DNA of 60,151 bases from Candidatus Acidiferrum typicum (GTDB taxonomy: Bacteria; Acidobacteriota; Terriglobia; Acidiferrales; UBA7541): positions 1 to 60,151 of the forward strand of contig DLMH01000008.1 of the NCBI GenBank assembly GCA_002478115.1, read 5' to 3'. This document shows positions 1 to 8,741 of this stretch, piece by piece. The translations under genes and the position numbers were made by a program. Each line of letters opens with the position of its first letter. Position 1 is the first letter of the stretch. The notes below the pieces were generated by a model that ran no database searches, was not told the DNA's origin, and was given only the letters and a program-made list of their open reading frames with translations.

Positions 1-2
1 GC

Positions 3-80
3 CGCATCTGGGTTCGCTACAGTCGCGCCTATCCCTGGCAGAATGTTTTCGCCGCAGCCTGGACGGCGCTGCGCTGCTGA
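3..80 (+). CDS. C-terminal end of an unidentified protein (partial)
   Basis: An open frame enters from the left edge and ends with TGA at 78-80. It encodes 25 residues rich in Trp, Tyr and Arg (RIWVRYSRAYP then WQNVFAAAWTALRC), which looks like the tail of a real protein more than random sequence. Too little is present to name a family. The frame starting at base 2 is also open, to TAA at about 89-91, so the choice of frame rests only on composition. Confidence 0.3.
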   Translation, partial: RIWVRYSRAYPWQNVFAAAWTALRC

Positions 81-268
81 ACAAAATGTAAAAACAAAAC
101 CTTATCGCGCAATCCCAGAAGCAGTCGAAGTCTGCCTGAAAAACGTTTCCAACAGGACTCGGAACGACCAATAGCCCCACAAATAGACAAAAAGCCACTC
201 AGCAGAGAAAACTGACCAACACAAAGCCTGAATCGCTCACTTACCCTGCCCCTCGTGAGAAAAGGCGG

Positions 269-1990
269 CTAGGCAGTGGCCAGAGCTGCGGCGGCTCTGT
301 TTGCGGAGAATTCGGCCAAAGAAATTTCACGCATACGGAACTTCTGAATCTTGCCTGAGCCGGTCATAGGGAAAGAGTCCACGAAGCGCACATAGCGCGG
401 GATCTTGAAATTGGCAATCTGCCCTTTGCAGAAGTTCTTCACGTCTCGTTCCGCCAAGGTGGCGCCACGCTTCAGCTTGACCCAGGCCATGACTTCTTCA
501 CCGTATATGGCGTCGGGTATGCCAATCACCTGAACGTCAGCAATGGCTGGGCATGTGTGCAGGAACTCCTCAATCTCGCGGGGATAGATGTTCTCGCCGC
601 CGCGGATGATCATCTCCTTGATACGTCCGGTGATGCGGATGTAGCCATCGTCAGACATTACTCCCAGATCGCCGCTGTGCAGCCAACCATCGGGCTCAAT
701 CGCCTCCGCGGTGCTCTTGGAATCGTTGTAATAGCCCTTCATCACCAGATAGCCCCGAGTGCATATCTCTCCAATCATCCCATGCGGGACAATGGCGCCA
801 GTCTTGGGATTGACGATTTTGATTTCAGTGTGGGGAAGCGCTCGGCCCACGCTTGTAACGCGAACTTGCAGGGAATCGCCGGTCCTGGTTTGCGTCATGC
901 CGGGCGACGACTCGGTCAAGCCATAAACGGTTGTCAACTGGCTGCAATGCATTTCGTCAACGACGCGGCGCATTAATTCAATCGGGCAGGATGACCCGGC
1001 CATAATTCCGGTGCGCAGCGATGTGAGGTCGAACTCCTGGAACTGTGAATGGTGAAATTCGGCGATAAACATCGTCGGCACGCCGTAAATGGCGGTGCAA
1101 CGTTCCTCCTGAACTGTCCGCAGCGCCTCGAGCGCATCGAAAGCCTCCGAGGGCAGAACCATGGCCGCGCCGCTGGCCAGGCAGCTCATGTTCGCCAAAA
1201 CCATGCCGAAGCAATGATAGAAAGGAACCGGAATGCAGACGCTGTCACGCTCGGTCAACTTCATCGTGCTGCTGATGAGCAGGCCATTGTTGACGACGTT
1301 GTAGTGGCTGAGCGTGGCGCCCTTGGGGAAGCCGGTCGTGCCGGAGGTGTATTGAATATTGATCGCGTCGTGACACGAGAGACTGGCCTCGCGTTGCCGG
1401 AGGCGTTCCATGCTGGTTTGCCCGGCCATGGCCAGCAGGTCTCGCCAGGGCAACATCGAGGGAGGAGCGTCGTCGCCAATGAAGATGACCTTCGAAAGGT
1501 GCGGCAATTGGCGGGCTTTGAGAGAGCCGGAACGCCCCTCAGCTAATTGCGGTGCAATGCTAAACAAACTTTCGACGTAATCGCAGTCGTGGAAACCGCG
1601 GATGAGAATAAGTGTCTGGCATTCGGACTGCCTCAGCGCGTACTCGAGTTCGTGGGCGCGATACCGAATGTTGAGGTTGACGAGGATGGCGCCGATTTTG
1701 GCAGTGGCAAACTGCGTGAGCACCCATTCGGTGCGGTTCGTGGCCCAAATTCCGACGCGATCGCCCTTCTCGATGCCGATGGCCATAAGGGCGCGAGCGA
1801 GCCGTTCGACTTCCAGATGAAGCTCCGCCCACGTAAGTCGCTCGTGCGTGTGGCGAATCACAAGAGCGGGCTGGCTAGGGTACGCAGCGGCAGTGCCATC
1901 CAGCATGTTTCCGATGCAAAGATGCAACAGGGGTGGTTCTGATTCGCCGCGGGTGTAACTAAGGTCGGACGGCTCGAGGTCGGATTCCAA
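269..1990 (-). CDS. AMP-dependent acyl-CoA synthetase (FadD/AcsA-like)
   Basis: Predicted to adenylate a fatty or other carboxylic acid with ATP and transfer it to coenzyme A in the cytoplasm. At 573 aa it has the normal length for ANL-superfamily ligases. Visible motifs in order: the P-loop YTSGTTGFPKGA (about residue 215), TVYGLTESSP (A5, about 355), GWLHSGDLG and TGRIKEMIIRGGENIYP (A7/A8 hinge, about 435-470), and the C-terminal SGKIQKFRMRE with the catalytic Lys. The start is TTG at 1990: the N-terminal SYTRGESEPPLL segment resembles the conserved start of this subgroup, and the next ATG at about 1906 would remove it. A GAGGG lies upstream. The gene stands alone; substrate chain length cannot be read from sequence. 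Confidence 0.93.
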   Translation of the reverse strand: MESDLEPSDLSYTRGESEPPLLHLCIGNMLDGTAAAYPSQPALVIRHTHERLTWAELHLEVERLARALMAIGIEKGDRVGIWATNRTEWVLTQFATAKIGAILVNLNIRYRAHELEYALRQSECQTLILIRGFHDCDYVESLFSIAPQLAEGRSGSLKARQLPHLSKVIFIGDDAPPSMLPWRDLLAMAGQTSMERLRQREASLSCHDAINIQYTSGTTGFPKGATLSHYNVVNNGLLISSTMKLTERDSVCIPVPFYHCFGMVLANMSCLASGAAMVLPSEAFDALEALRTVQEERCTAIYGVPTMFIAEFHHSQFQEFDLTSLRTGIMAGSSCPIELMRRVVDEMHCSQLTTVYGLTESSPGMTQTRTGDSLQVRVTSVGRALPHTEIKIVNPKTGAIVPHGMIGEICTRGYLVMKGYYNDSKSTAEAIEPDGWLHSGDLGVMSDDGYIRITGRIKEMIIRGGENIYPREIEEFLHTCPAIADVQVIGIPDAIYGEEVMAWVKLKRGATLAERDVKNFCKGQIANFKIPRYVRFVDSFPMTGSGKIQKFRMREISLAEFSANRAAAALATA

Positions 1991-2408
1991 GGGTCCCTCT
2001 TACGGATGCATGCCGTAGCAAACGCGGCAGGATATCGCCCTGTGGCACATCAGTCCAATTAATACTTCTTGCAGCGGCGATAAGAGAGATGAATGGTCCT
2101 GGTGCTGTGCCTCATAAAAACTGTGGAATGGGAACAGCTGCCGCTTTATCTTCGGAATCTGCGCATCCATCGCGGAATTTGCGCGTGAACTCATTCGTGG
2201 CCGCGTCAAATCCGCGTTGGCCCTAGCAAAATTGCGCGGCAAGGTTCTGGGCAGACCCCCGAGTCAGCGTGGACCGCCTCAGAATTGCCATTCTCCGGGA
2301 GCAAGGGCGCTCAAAGGCTGAGATCTGCAGTTTCCTCGGGAGTGTTCCAAGGGGACAGCCTAACGAGCCTTTCTCTCCTTGCCTAAAAACGAAGGTTATG
2401 GGCTCGAA
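1991..2408. other. Intergenic region, no convincing gene
   Basis: About 420 bases between two minus-strand genes. It presumably carries the promoter and leader of the acyl-CoA synthetase. A minus-strand frame of 80 codons (2000-2242) has no family resemblance and no good ribosome binding site, so I do not call it. I see no hairpin terminator. Confidence 0.5.
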
Positions 2409-3068
2409 CTACAGTTGATCCCGGTATTGTTCCAACGCCACTCGGACCAACTGGCTTCGTGTTCGAACGCCAGTTTTGGCGAAGAGTTGCTGCAGAGTAG
2501 CTTTGACGGCGGTCTCGGAAATCTGCAGTCGATCCGCGATCTGTTTATTCGCAAGTCCTTCAAAGACAAAAGAAAGCACCTGCCTCTCGCGTTCGGTGAG
2601 CTTCGAGCGGCGTTGATCCGGACCTGGCGCTTCTGCTCTTTCCAACGCCCTGCGAAGCAGATCCTGGCCGAACAAAGCCTTTCCCTCCATCGTCTCGCGG
2701 ATTCCCTGAATTAACAGCGCGGGAGATCCGTGTTTCATGAACACCCCGGAGATTCCTTTTCGGATCAAGGTGGGAACTTCGCTATCGCTCACGTCGGCGG
2801 TCACGAGCAGGACCTTGCCGTTGAATTGCGTGTTACGAAGGCCGTCGAGAAAGTTTGTGCCCCTTTCTTGTCCGAGGTCGAGGTCGAGTAACACAATGTC
2901 GATTTCCTTGCGTGACTCTAGGATTTGAAGCGCTTCCGTTCCAGAGCTGCAATGAGCAACCACTTCGAGCCCCGGCTCCGACTGCAAGAGTCGCGCGATA
3001 CTCTCGCGAAAGAGTGTGTGGTCATCGATCAGCAGCAAACGGATATTCTTCTGGCCGGTTTTACTCAT
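2409..3068 (-). CDS. NarL/FixJ-type response regulator
   Basis: Transcription factor of a two-component system, 219 aa. The N-terminal receiver (residues 8-125) has the acidic pocket LLIDDH, the phospho-acceptor Asp62 in IVLLDLDLG, and a conserved Thr in LLVTADVSD. The C-terminal LuxR-type helix-turn-helix (about 155-215) shows LTERERQVLSFVFEGLANKQIADRL. The ATG overlaps the stop of the upstream kinase gene (ATGAGTAA, 8 nt), so the two are translationally coupled and almost certainly partners. The target is unknown. The divergent RND permease at 4925 is a candidate because of position only. Confidence 0.93.
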   Translation of the reverse strand: MSKTGQKNIRLLLIDDHTLFRESIARLLQSEPGLEVVAHCSSGTEALQILESRKEIDIVLLDLDLGQERGTNFLDGLRNTQFNGKVLLVTADVSDSEVPTLIRKGISGVFMKHGSPALLIQGIRETMEGKALFGQDLLRRALERAEAPGPDQRRSKLTERERQVLSFVFEGLANKQIADRLQISETAVKATLQQLFAKTGVRTRSQLVRVALEQYRDQL

Positions 3069-4461
3069 CGGGCGATTCTTGCTTATTGATTACTCTATTC
3101 AAGTTAACCGCAAAACAACAGCCATAGGTGCGTGGTTCAAACACCAGATCTCCGCCAAAGCTGCGTAAAAGGGCGCGAGAAACATAAAGCCCTAATCCTG
3201 TACTATCTGCACCCTGCTGGAATGGCTTAAAGAGACCGTCGGGCGAAGGGATTCCGACGCCAGTATCCTCGAAACGAATCACCACAGAATCGGCTTCAAC
3301 CGCGCTGCTGATCGTCAATTGCTTTTTGTCTGTTGTCTCCATCGCGCGCTGACTGTTTAACGACAGATTCAGAAAGACCTGTGCCAAACCGTAGCGGTCC
3401 CCGGCGACCAATGGCAGCTCGTCATGCAAAAGCCAGGCGATCTCGATTCCAGCCTCGCGGTACGAGGGCTCCATTAGAATGCGCAATTCGTCCAGGACGC
3501 TGGACAGTTCGACGGCTTCCCAGTGCTGGTTCGCCGTAGGCTTCAATTCCATTGCGGAAAGTTTTCCAAGGCCCTCGATCAATGTTCCGAGCGCGCGAAA
3601 GTCTTCATTATTCTGCAAACCCGGCAGCCGCGAGAGATTCTTGTGGACGATGAGTACGGCGCCGGATAGATTCCGAATTTCGTGCGCGATTGCGCTCATA
3701 AGAATCGTCGTGTTCTTCAAGAGGTGATCCAGGCTCAAGTCTTCGCGGTCCCTCAGATCCTCAGAAAGATCAACGATAATCGCGGCCAGCCGGGGTCCGC
3801 GAGCGGTCGTATAGGTGGAGAACCACACTGCGGCAAGGAAGGCCTCTCCGTTCTTGCGCTTCCCGCGGCATCGCAGCTCCGTGCGGAATTGCCGGGATCG
3901 CTGCGTTTGTACCGCCGCTTGTAATGCTGGAAGAAACTCGCTGATTGGCTGACCCACAATTGGAGTGCTGCCCGGCGCCAAGAGACTCTGGCTGGCTTCA
4001 TTGGCGAGGAGAATGCTTCCCATAGAATCAATCGTCACAATGGCAACCGGACTACTCTCAACCAACACCTGCAATTGCTCCTCAACTTCCTTGCGCAGCT
4101 CGATCTGCGTTTCCACTTCTTTGAGATGTTCCAAGGTTACCTGGCGGTTGCGGATGATTTCAGACGCAAAAAGACCGGTTCCGACAAATCCAGTGGAAGC
4201 CATCAAAAGCCGGGTGACTGCTTCATTCGGGGGGAGTTCGCTAAACAATTCCTGGAGAACGGCGCAGACCAGAGCAACAAGTGTGATCTGCCATCGTGGA
4301 AGAAAGCCCGCGACCAATAGAATGGGAAACAAGTACAGGAACCCGATGGAAATGAATGGCTTGGTCTGCCAATCAACCACCGCGATCGCAACTATCAAAA
4401 CCGCGGCAGCGACTAACAGTCGCTTGCGGTTGTGCTCCGAAAAGATTGAGGAAAAATCCAT
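3061..4461 (-). CDS. Membrane-bound PAS sensor histidine kinase
   Basis: Sensor kinase, 466 aa from ATG 4461. I chose this start over the longer open frame (to 4641) because GGAG lies 9 nt upstream and the N terminus then leads directly into hydrophobic segments. Order: three to four transmembrane helices (about residues 15-110), a short coiled coil, a PAS domain (about 125-245), a HisKA-like helix with phospho-acceptor His in IAHEIRN (about residue 260), and a HATPase_c domain with FEDTGVGIPSPDG and STGLGLYVSRALL. It overlaps and precedes the NarL-type regulator at 2409-3068. The membrane N terminus resembles known uncharacterised sensor regions; the ligand cannot be inferred. Confidence 0.92.
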   Translation of the reverse strand: MDFSSIFSEHNRKRLLVAAAVLIVAIAVVDWQTKPFISIGFLYLFPILLVAGFLPRWQITLVALVCAVLQELFSELPPNEAVTRLLMASTGFVGTGLFASEIIRNRQVTLEHLKEVETQIELRKEVEEQLQVLVESSPVAIVTIDSMGSILLANEASQSLLAPGSTPIVGQPISEFLPALQAAVQTQRSRQFRTELRCRGKRKNGEAFLAAVWFSTYTTARGPRLAAIIVDLSEDLRDREDLSLDHLLKNTTILMSAIAHEIRNLSGAVLIVHKNLSRLPGLQNNEDFRALGTLIEGLGKLSAMELKPTANQHWEAVELSSVLDELRILMEPSYREAGIEIAWLLHDELPLVAGDRYGLAQVFLNLSLNSQRAMETTDKKQLTISSAVEADSVVIRFEDTGVGIPSPDGLFKPFQQGADSTGLGLYVSRALLRSFGGDLVFEPRTYGCCFAVNLNRVINKQESPDE

Positions 4462-4924
4462 GGCGAATCTCCGCGAAACCCTCACAGCAGCAGCCGGATC
4501 ACCTTCCTCAGTGTAGGCGAAAAAGCTGAAAGATAACCTGCGCCAAGCCAAAAGATAGGTCCTCGTGGTCAAAAGATAGGCCCGCCTGCCCTCAAGATAG
4601 GTCTCTGCCGCAGAGCCTGATGCTCTATAAATGCCATTCACAGTTCTCAGAGCCTCACTCGTAAGAAGACGCGCTGCGGCTCCGAACAGTGAGAATCAAA
4701 GAATGAACTTGGGCTGAGATATGCGGCTGTTCCTCAGCCAACACCCGAATCGCGCTTGCCAAGCCCTGCCCGAGCGCCAGCGCAGGCGGGAACTCCGGCT
4801 AGAGCGTGCGCGGGATGCGGCCAGGATCGCCATCTCTGACCGGGCCGGTTGGCTGCACGAATTTCTTTTCAATTTGCGGATGGAGTTCGAGCAGACGCTT
4901 TAGAAAAAGGCGGTGAAGCGGTAA
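4462..4924. promoter_or_regulatory. Divergent intergenic region between sensor kinase and RND permease
   Basis: About 460 bases separate the kinase (minus) from the RND permease (plus), so promoters for both should lie here. No clear -35/-10 pair or operator palindrome stands out. A plus-strand frame at 4721-4903 (60 codons, charged) ends just before the permease; it has no recognisable family and could be a remnant of an adaptor gene or chance. Confidence 0.4.
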
Positions 4925-7900
4925 ATGATTCGCAAAGTGGTCGATTTCGCCTTGCAGAATCGCTTTCTTGTCCTCTCCGTAGCGTTTCTGCTGCTTATTT
5001 GGGGTGCGATTTCGTTTCATCAACTTCCGGTCGAAGCGTACCCGGACGTTGCGGACAACTATGTAGAGATCATCACGCAGTGGCCAGGGATTTCCGCCGA
5101 ACAAATCGAGCAGCAGGTCACCATCCCGCTCGAAACGGTGATGAACGGAATTCCGCACGTAACGCACTTGCGGTCGTTCTCGCTGTTCGGGCTCTCGGAC
5201 ATTAAGCTGATTTTCGATGATGAGGAAGAGAACGCCTGGAACCGCGAGAGGGTTCTCGAGCGGCTTTCGCAAGTCAGTTTGCCGCCGGGCGTCTTGCCAA
5301 GCATGGGCACGGACTGGAGCCCCGTGGGGCAAATCTACTTCTTCACGTTGCACAGCACAAATCCGCAATATGACGTCATGGAGTTGAAGTCCATCGAAGA
5401 CTGGGTGGTCGAGAAGAATTTAAAGGCCGTCCCGGATATCGTCGACGTTGCCAGTTTCGGCGGACCGACCCGAGAGTATCAAGTTCGCGTTGACCCCAAT
5501 AAATTGATCTCTTATGGTCTGAGCCTGGCTCAAGTCGAGCAGCAACTCACGAACAACAACGTGAATGCCGGAGGCAGCTTCGTGGAAGCCGGTCTGCAGC
5601 AAATCAACGTTCGCGAAGTGGGACTCGTCAGAAACGTGCAGGATATCGAGAACACGGTAGTCGTAACCAAGAGCGGCACGCCCATCCGTGTGAAGGACAT
5701 CGCGGTAGTTTCGCAAGGCCCGAAGATCCGCCTTGGCCAGTTCGCGCGGGCGATTCACCGCGAAGACGGAAAGATCATCGACAACGACGATGTGGTTTCG
5801 GCCTGGGTGCCCATGCGAAAGGGCGCCGATGCGGAGAAGGCCCTCGAAGGACTGCACAAAAAAGTAAAAGAACTGAACGATCACATTTTGCCTCCCGGCG
5901 TGAAGATCGTTCCGTTCATTGACCGCAGCGATTTGCTGCACTTCACGACACATACGGTGCTGCACAACCTTACGGAGGGCATCGTCCTGGTCGTCATCAT
6001 CCTCTTCCTATTTCTGGGGAATGCTCGCGGGGCAATCATCGTCGCACTGACCATTCCCTTTTCGTTGTTGTTCGCCGCTACGTGCCTCCGGCTCAAGGGC
6101 ATTCCCGCTAACCTGCTGTCTCTTGGCGCGCTCGATTTCGGGATGGTCGTGGATGGTGCTGTGGTGATGGTCGAAAACATCATCCGCCATTTGGGCCACC
6201 CGGAAAACTCCTACAAGACACCGATGGAGCGCATCCGCGATGCGGCGCATGAGGTGCAGCGCCCAGTCTTCTACGCGATCGCCATTATTATCACCGCGTA
6301 CCTGCCGATTTTCACGTTGCAACGCGTCGAAGGGCGCTTGTTCAAACCCATGGCCTGGACCGTGGCATTTGCTCTGTTGGGCGCCTTGCTATTCTCGATG
6401 CTCGTCGCGCCGGTGCTTTCAAGTTTTTTCTTCCCCAAAGGAGCACGCGAGTGGCACAACCCAGTGATGGAGTTGCTGAAAAGGCTCTATCGCGACGCGG
6501 TGAAGTGGGCCATCGTGCATCGCCTCATAACCGTGGGCATCGCGGTCTTTGGTTTGCTTCTCGCCATATATCTTTCGGTGGGCGGCGTCATCGGTTCCGA
6601 GTTCCTCCCGCACCTGGACGAAGGAGCTCTTTGGGTGCGCGGCACTCTCGCTCCCAGCACCGGACCGAGCGAAGGAATCCGGTTGTCGAACCAGTCCCGA
6701 ATCGTACTTTGCGCTTTTCCTGAGGTTACCGAATGCACCAGTCAAACGGGGCGTCCGGACGACGGCACGGATACAACCGGCTTTTTCAACACCGAATACT
6801 ACGTCGGCCTGAAGCCGAAGGAACAATGGCGTCCTGTATTCCACGAGGACAAGGAAGAAGTGATCGCGGCCATGAACCGGGAACTGGAGAAAATCCCGGG
6901 CGTAATCTGGGGTTTTTCTCAGCCCATCGAAGACAACATGGAAGAGGCGGTCAGTGGGGTTAAGGGCGAACTGGCCACAAAGGTCTATGGCGATGACTTG
7001 AAGACGCTCGAGGAAAAGGCTAATCAGATCGTGAGTATCATGCGCGGGGTCAAGGGAATCGAAGATCTCGGAGCCTTTCAAGTTCTTGGCCAACCCAACC
7101 TGAACATAACCGTGGATCGTCAACAGGCCGCCCGCTATCAGGTCAACATTGCCGACATCCAGGATGCCATCCAAACCGCAGTGGGCGGTAACGCGCTGAC
7201 CCAAGTCCTGCAGGGTGAGCAGCGGTACGACCTGGTATTGCGCTATTTACCCCAGTACCGTGACACAAAGGAAGCCATTGAAAACATTCGTCTGCTATCT
7301 CCATCCGGTGAACGCGTCTCTCTCGCGCAGCTCTGCAAAATCGAAGAACGGGACGGCGCTTCTGAAATCTACCGTGAGGGAAACCAGCGTTATATTGCCA
7401 TCAAGTACAGCGTGCGCGGGCGCGACCTCGGCGGCGCTGTCGAGGAAGCGATTAAGAAGGTAAGCGCACAGGTTCAATTGCCGCGTGGATACCATATCGA
7501 TTGGGAGGGTGAATACGAAAGTGAAGAGCGCGCCAAGGAGCGGCTTTCCGTCATTGTGCCACTGACCATCCTGCTGATTTTTATCATTCTCTACTCGATG
7601 TTCCGCTCGTTCAAATGGGCTTTGCTTATCCTCGCCAACGTGGCGCTGGCGCGCGTCGGCGGGCTGCTGGCCCTTTTGATCACTGGCACGCACTTCAGCG
7701 TGTCTTCCGGCGTAGGCTTCTTGGCGCTTTTCGGCGTTTCGGTGCAAACCGGCGTGATCATGCTGGAGTACATCAATCAACTGCGCGCGAAGGGAAATTC
7801 GATCGAGGAATCGGCAATTGAGGGTGCCGTTCTTCGGCTGCGGCCGATTATGATGACCATGCTAGTCGCCACGTTTGGATTGTTACCCGCCGCACTGTCA

Positions 7901-8068
7901 CACGCTATTGGTTCCGACTCGCAGCGGCCCTTTGCCATTGTCATCGTCGGCGGTCTCATCTCCGACCTGGTTATGAGCATCTTCTTGTTGCCAACGCTGT
8001 ATGTCTGGGTCTCCAGAGCGGGTGACAACCTCCCCGAACCAGAGCAGGGCTTCGCGGAGAACGCGTAG
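4925..8068 (+). CDS. RND efflux permease, CzcA/CusA-like (HME) class
   Basis: Inner-membrane proton-driven RND permease, 1047 aa, the usual length. The N terminus (MIRKVVDFALQNRF) and the TM4 motif LGALDFGMVVDGAVVMVENI, with Asp, Asp and Glu, are the signature of the heavy-metal-efflux subclass, as opposed to the VVDDAIV of drug pumps. Two large periplasmic domains separate two blocks of six transmembrane helices. RND pumps normally need an adaptor and an outer-membrane channel, but none is adjacent here: downstream is a 670-base gap, upstream the two-component pair. It may borrow the adaptor or channel from elsewhere. The divergent sensor/regulator pair may control it. Metal specificity (Cu/Ag, Co/Zn/Cd or other) cannot be fixed from the sequence. 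Confidence 0.92.
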   Translation: MIRKVVDFALQNRFLVLSVAFLLLIWGAISFHQLPVEAYPDVADNYVEIITQWPGISAEQIEQQVTIPLETVMNGIPHVTHLRSFSLFGLSDIKLIFDDEEENAWNRERVLERLSQVSLPPGVLPSMGTDWSPVGQIYFFTLHSTNPQYDVMELKSIEDWVVEKNLKAVPDIVDVASFGGPTREYQVRVDPNKLISYGLSLAQVEQQLTNNNVNAGGSFVEAGLQQINVREVGLVRNVQDIENTVVVTKSGTPIRVKDIAVVSQGPKIRLGQFARAIHREDGKIIDNDDVVSAWVPMRKGADAEKALEGLHKKVKELNDHILPPGVKIVPFIDRSDLLHFTTHTVLHNLTEGIVLVVIILFLFLGNARGAIIVALTIPFSLLFAATCLRLKGIPANLLSLGALDFGMVVDGAVVMVENIIRHLGHPENSYKTPMERIRDAAHEVQRPVFYAIAIIITAYLPIFTLQRVEGRLFKPMAWTVAFALLGALLFSMLVAPVLSSFFFPKGAREWHNPVMELLKRLYRDAVKWAIVHRLITVGIAVFGLLLAIYLSVGGVIGSEFLPHLDEGALWVRGTLAPSTGPSEGIRLSNQSRIVLCAFPEVTECTSQTGRPDDGTDTTGFFNTEYYVGLKPKEQWRPVFHEDKEEVIAAMNRELEKIPGVIWGFSQPIEDNMEEAVSGVKGELATKVYGDDLKTLEEKANQIVSIMRGVKGIEDLGAFQVLGQPNLNITVDRQQAARYQVNIADIQDAIQTAVGGNALTQVLQGEQRYDLVLRYLPQYRDTKEAIENIRLLSPSGERVSLAQLCKIEERDGASEIYREGNQRYIAIKYSVRGRDLGGAVEEAIKKVSAQVQLPRGYHIDWEGEYESEERAKERLSVIVPLTILLIFIILYSMFRSFKWALLILANVALARVGGLLALLITGTHFSVSSGVGFLALFGVSVQTGVIMLEYINQLRAKGNSIEESAIEGAVLRLRPIMMTMLVATFGLLPAALSHAIGSDSQRPFAIVIVGGLISDLVMSIFLLPTLYVWVSRAGDNLPEPEQGFAENA

Positions 8069-8741
8069 ACGTATCCCGTTTGGACGTCCTGAACCGAATT
8101 TCTGGTTACTGCGCGATAGAAGCGCGCACAAATCGGAAACTGATGTTCTCCCTGCAGAAAGGTTTCCGTTCGCGCAATCACATCTACCTCGCCCGAACGG
8201 GAGTAAACTGGACCTGTACGCGAGGCTGCCATGGACAAACCGCGCCACCCTCTAGTCATTCGACCCTGGAAAATCCAGCAACCTAAGAAGACCAGGCTTA
8301 ACACGCCGCCCATCGCCGATCGCCGCCGATGGCGCACGGGTAAGCCCGGTGCGGCGAAGCACGGCTGAGGACCAGAGCGCGCAGCTTTTCCCATTCTCAT
8401 TATGTTTCCTTTGCACAATGGAACGGTCTGCGGCGCTCTGCCTCGCCTTGCTGAAGACCATACGGAAAGCGGTTGGGCGGTCCTCTGCTATGCCGTCAGC
8501 AGGGGAGATATAGCCCTGCAAATGCCTCCGAAGGTGGTAGCTTGGCAGCAGGCCGGGTGGAATCGTTTATGATGGTGGCAGGGCGAAATTCATGTGGGAA
8601 ATTTTGCGTTGATTCACCCACCCATCGGCGCGGTGGTTTGACAGCCACACCCGCGCCATCTTGCTACTGCGAGGGGGATGCGCCGCGCGACTTTCTCTCT
8701 CGTATCTGCAAAGGCGATGCGGCCATACCAGGAGGAATACC
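8069..8741. other. Long intergenic region upstream of ammonia-lyase
   Basis: About 670 bases with no open frame I can support. It must include the promoter of the lyase operon. I looked for a cobalamin riboswitch, which would fit the downstream corrinoid protein, but found no convincing B12 box. A small stem GTTTGACAGCC...GGTGG-type complementarity near 8630-8670 is too weak to call. Confidence 0.4.

Noticed and set aside
2000..2242. 80-codon minus-strand frame upstream of the acyl-CoA synthetase
   Set aside because: No family likeness, no ribosome binding site, likely chance.
8069..8741. Cobalamin riboswitch upstream of the corrinoid cluster
   Set aside because: No recognisable B12 box or conserved junctions could be found by eye.
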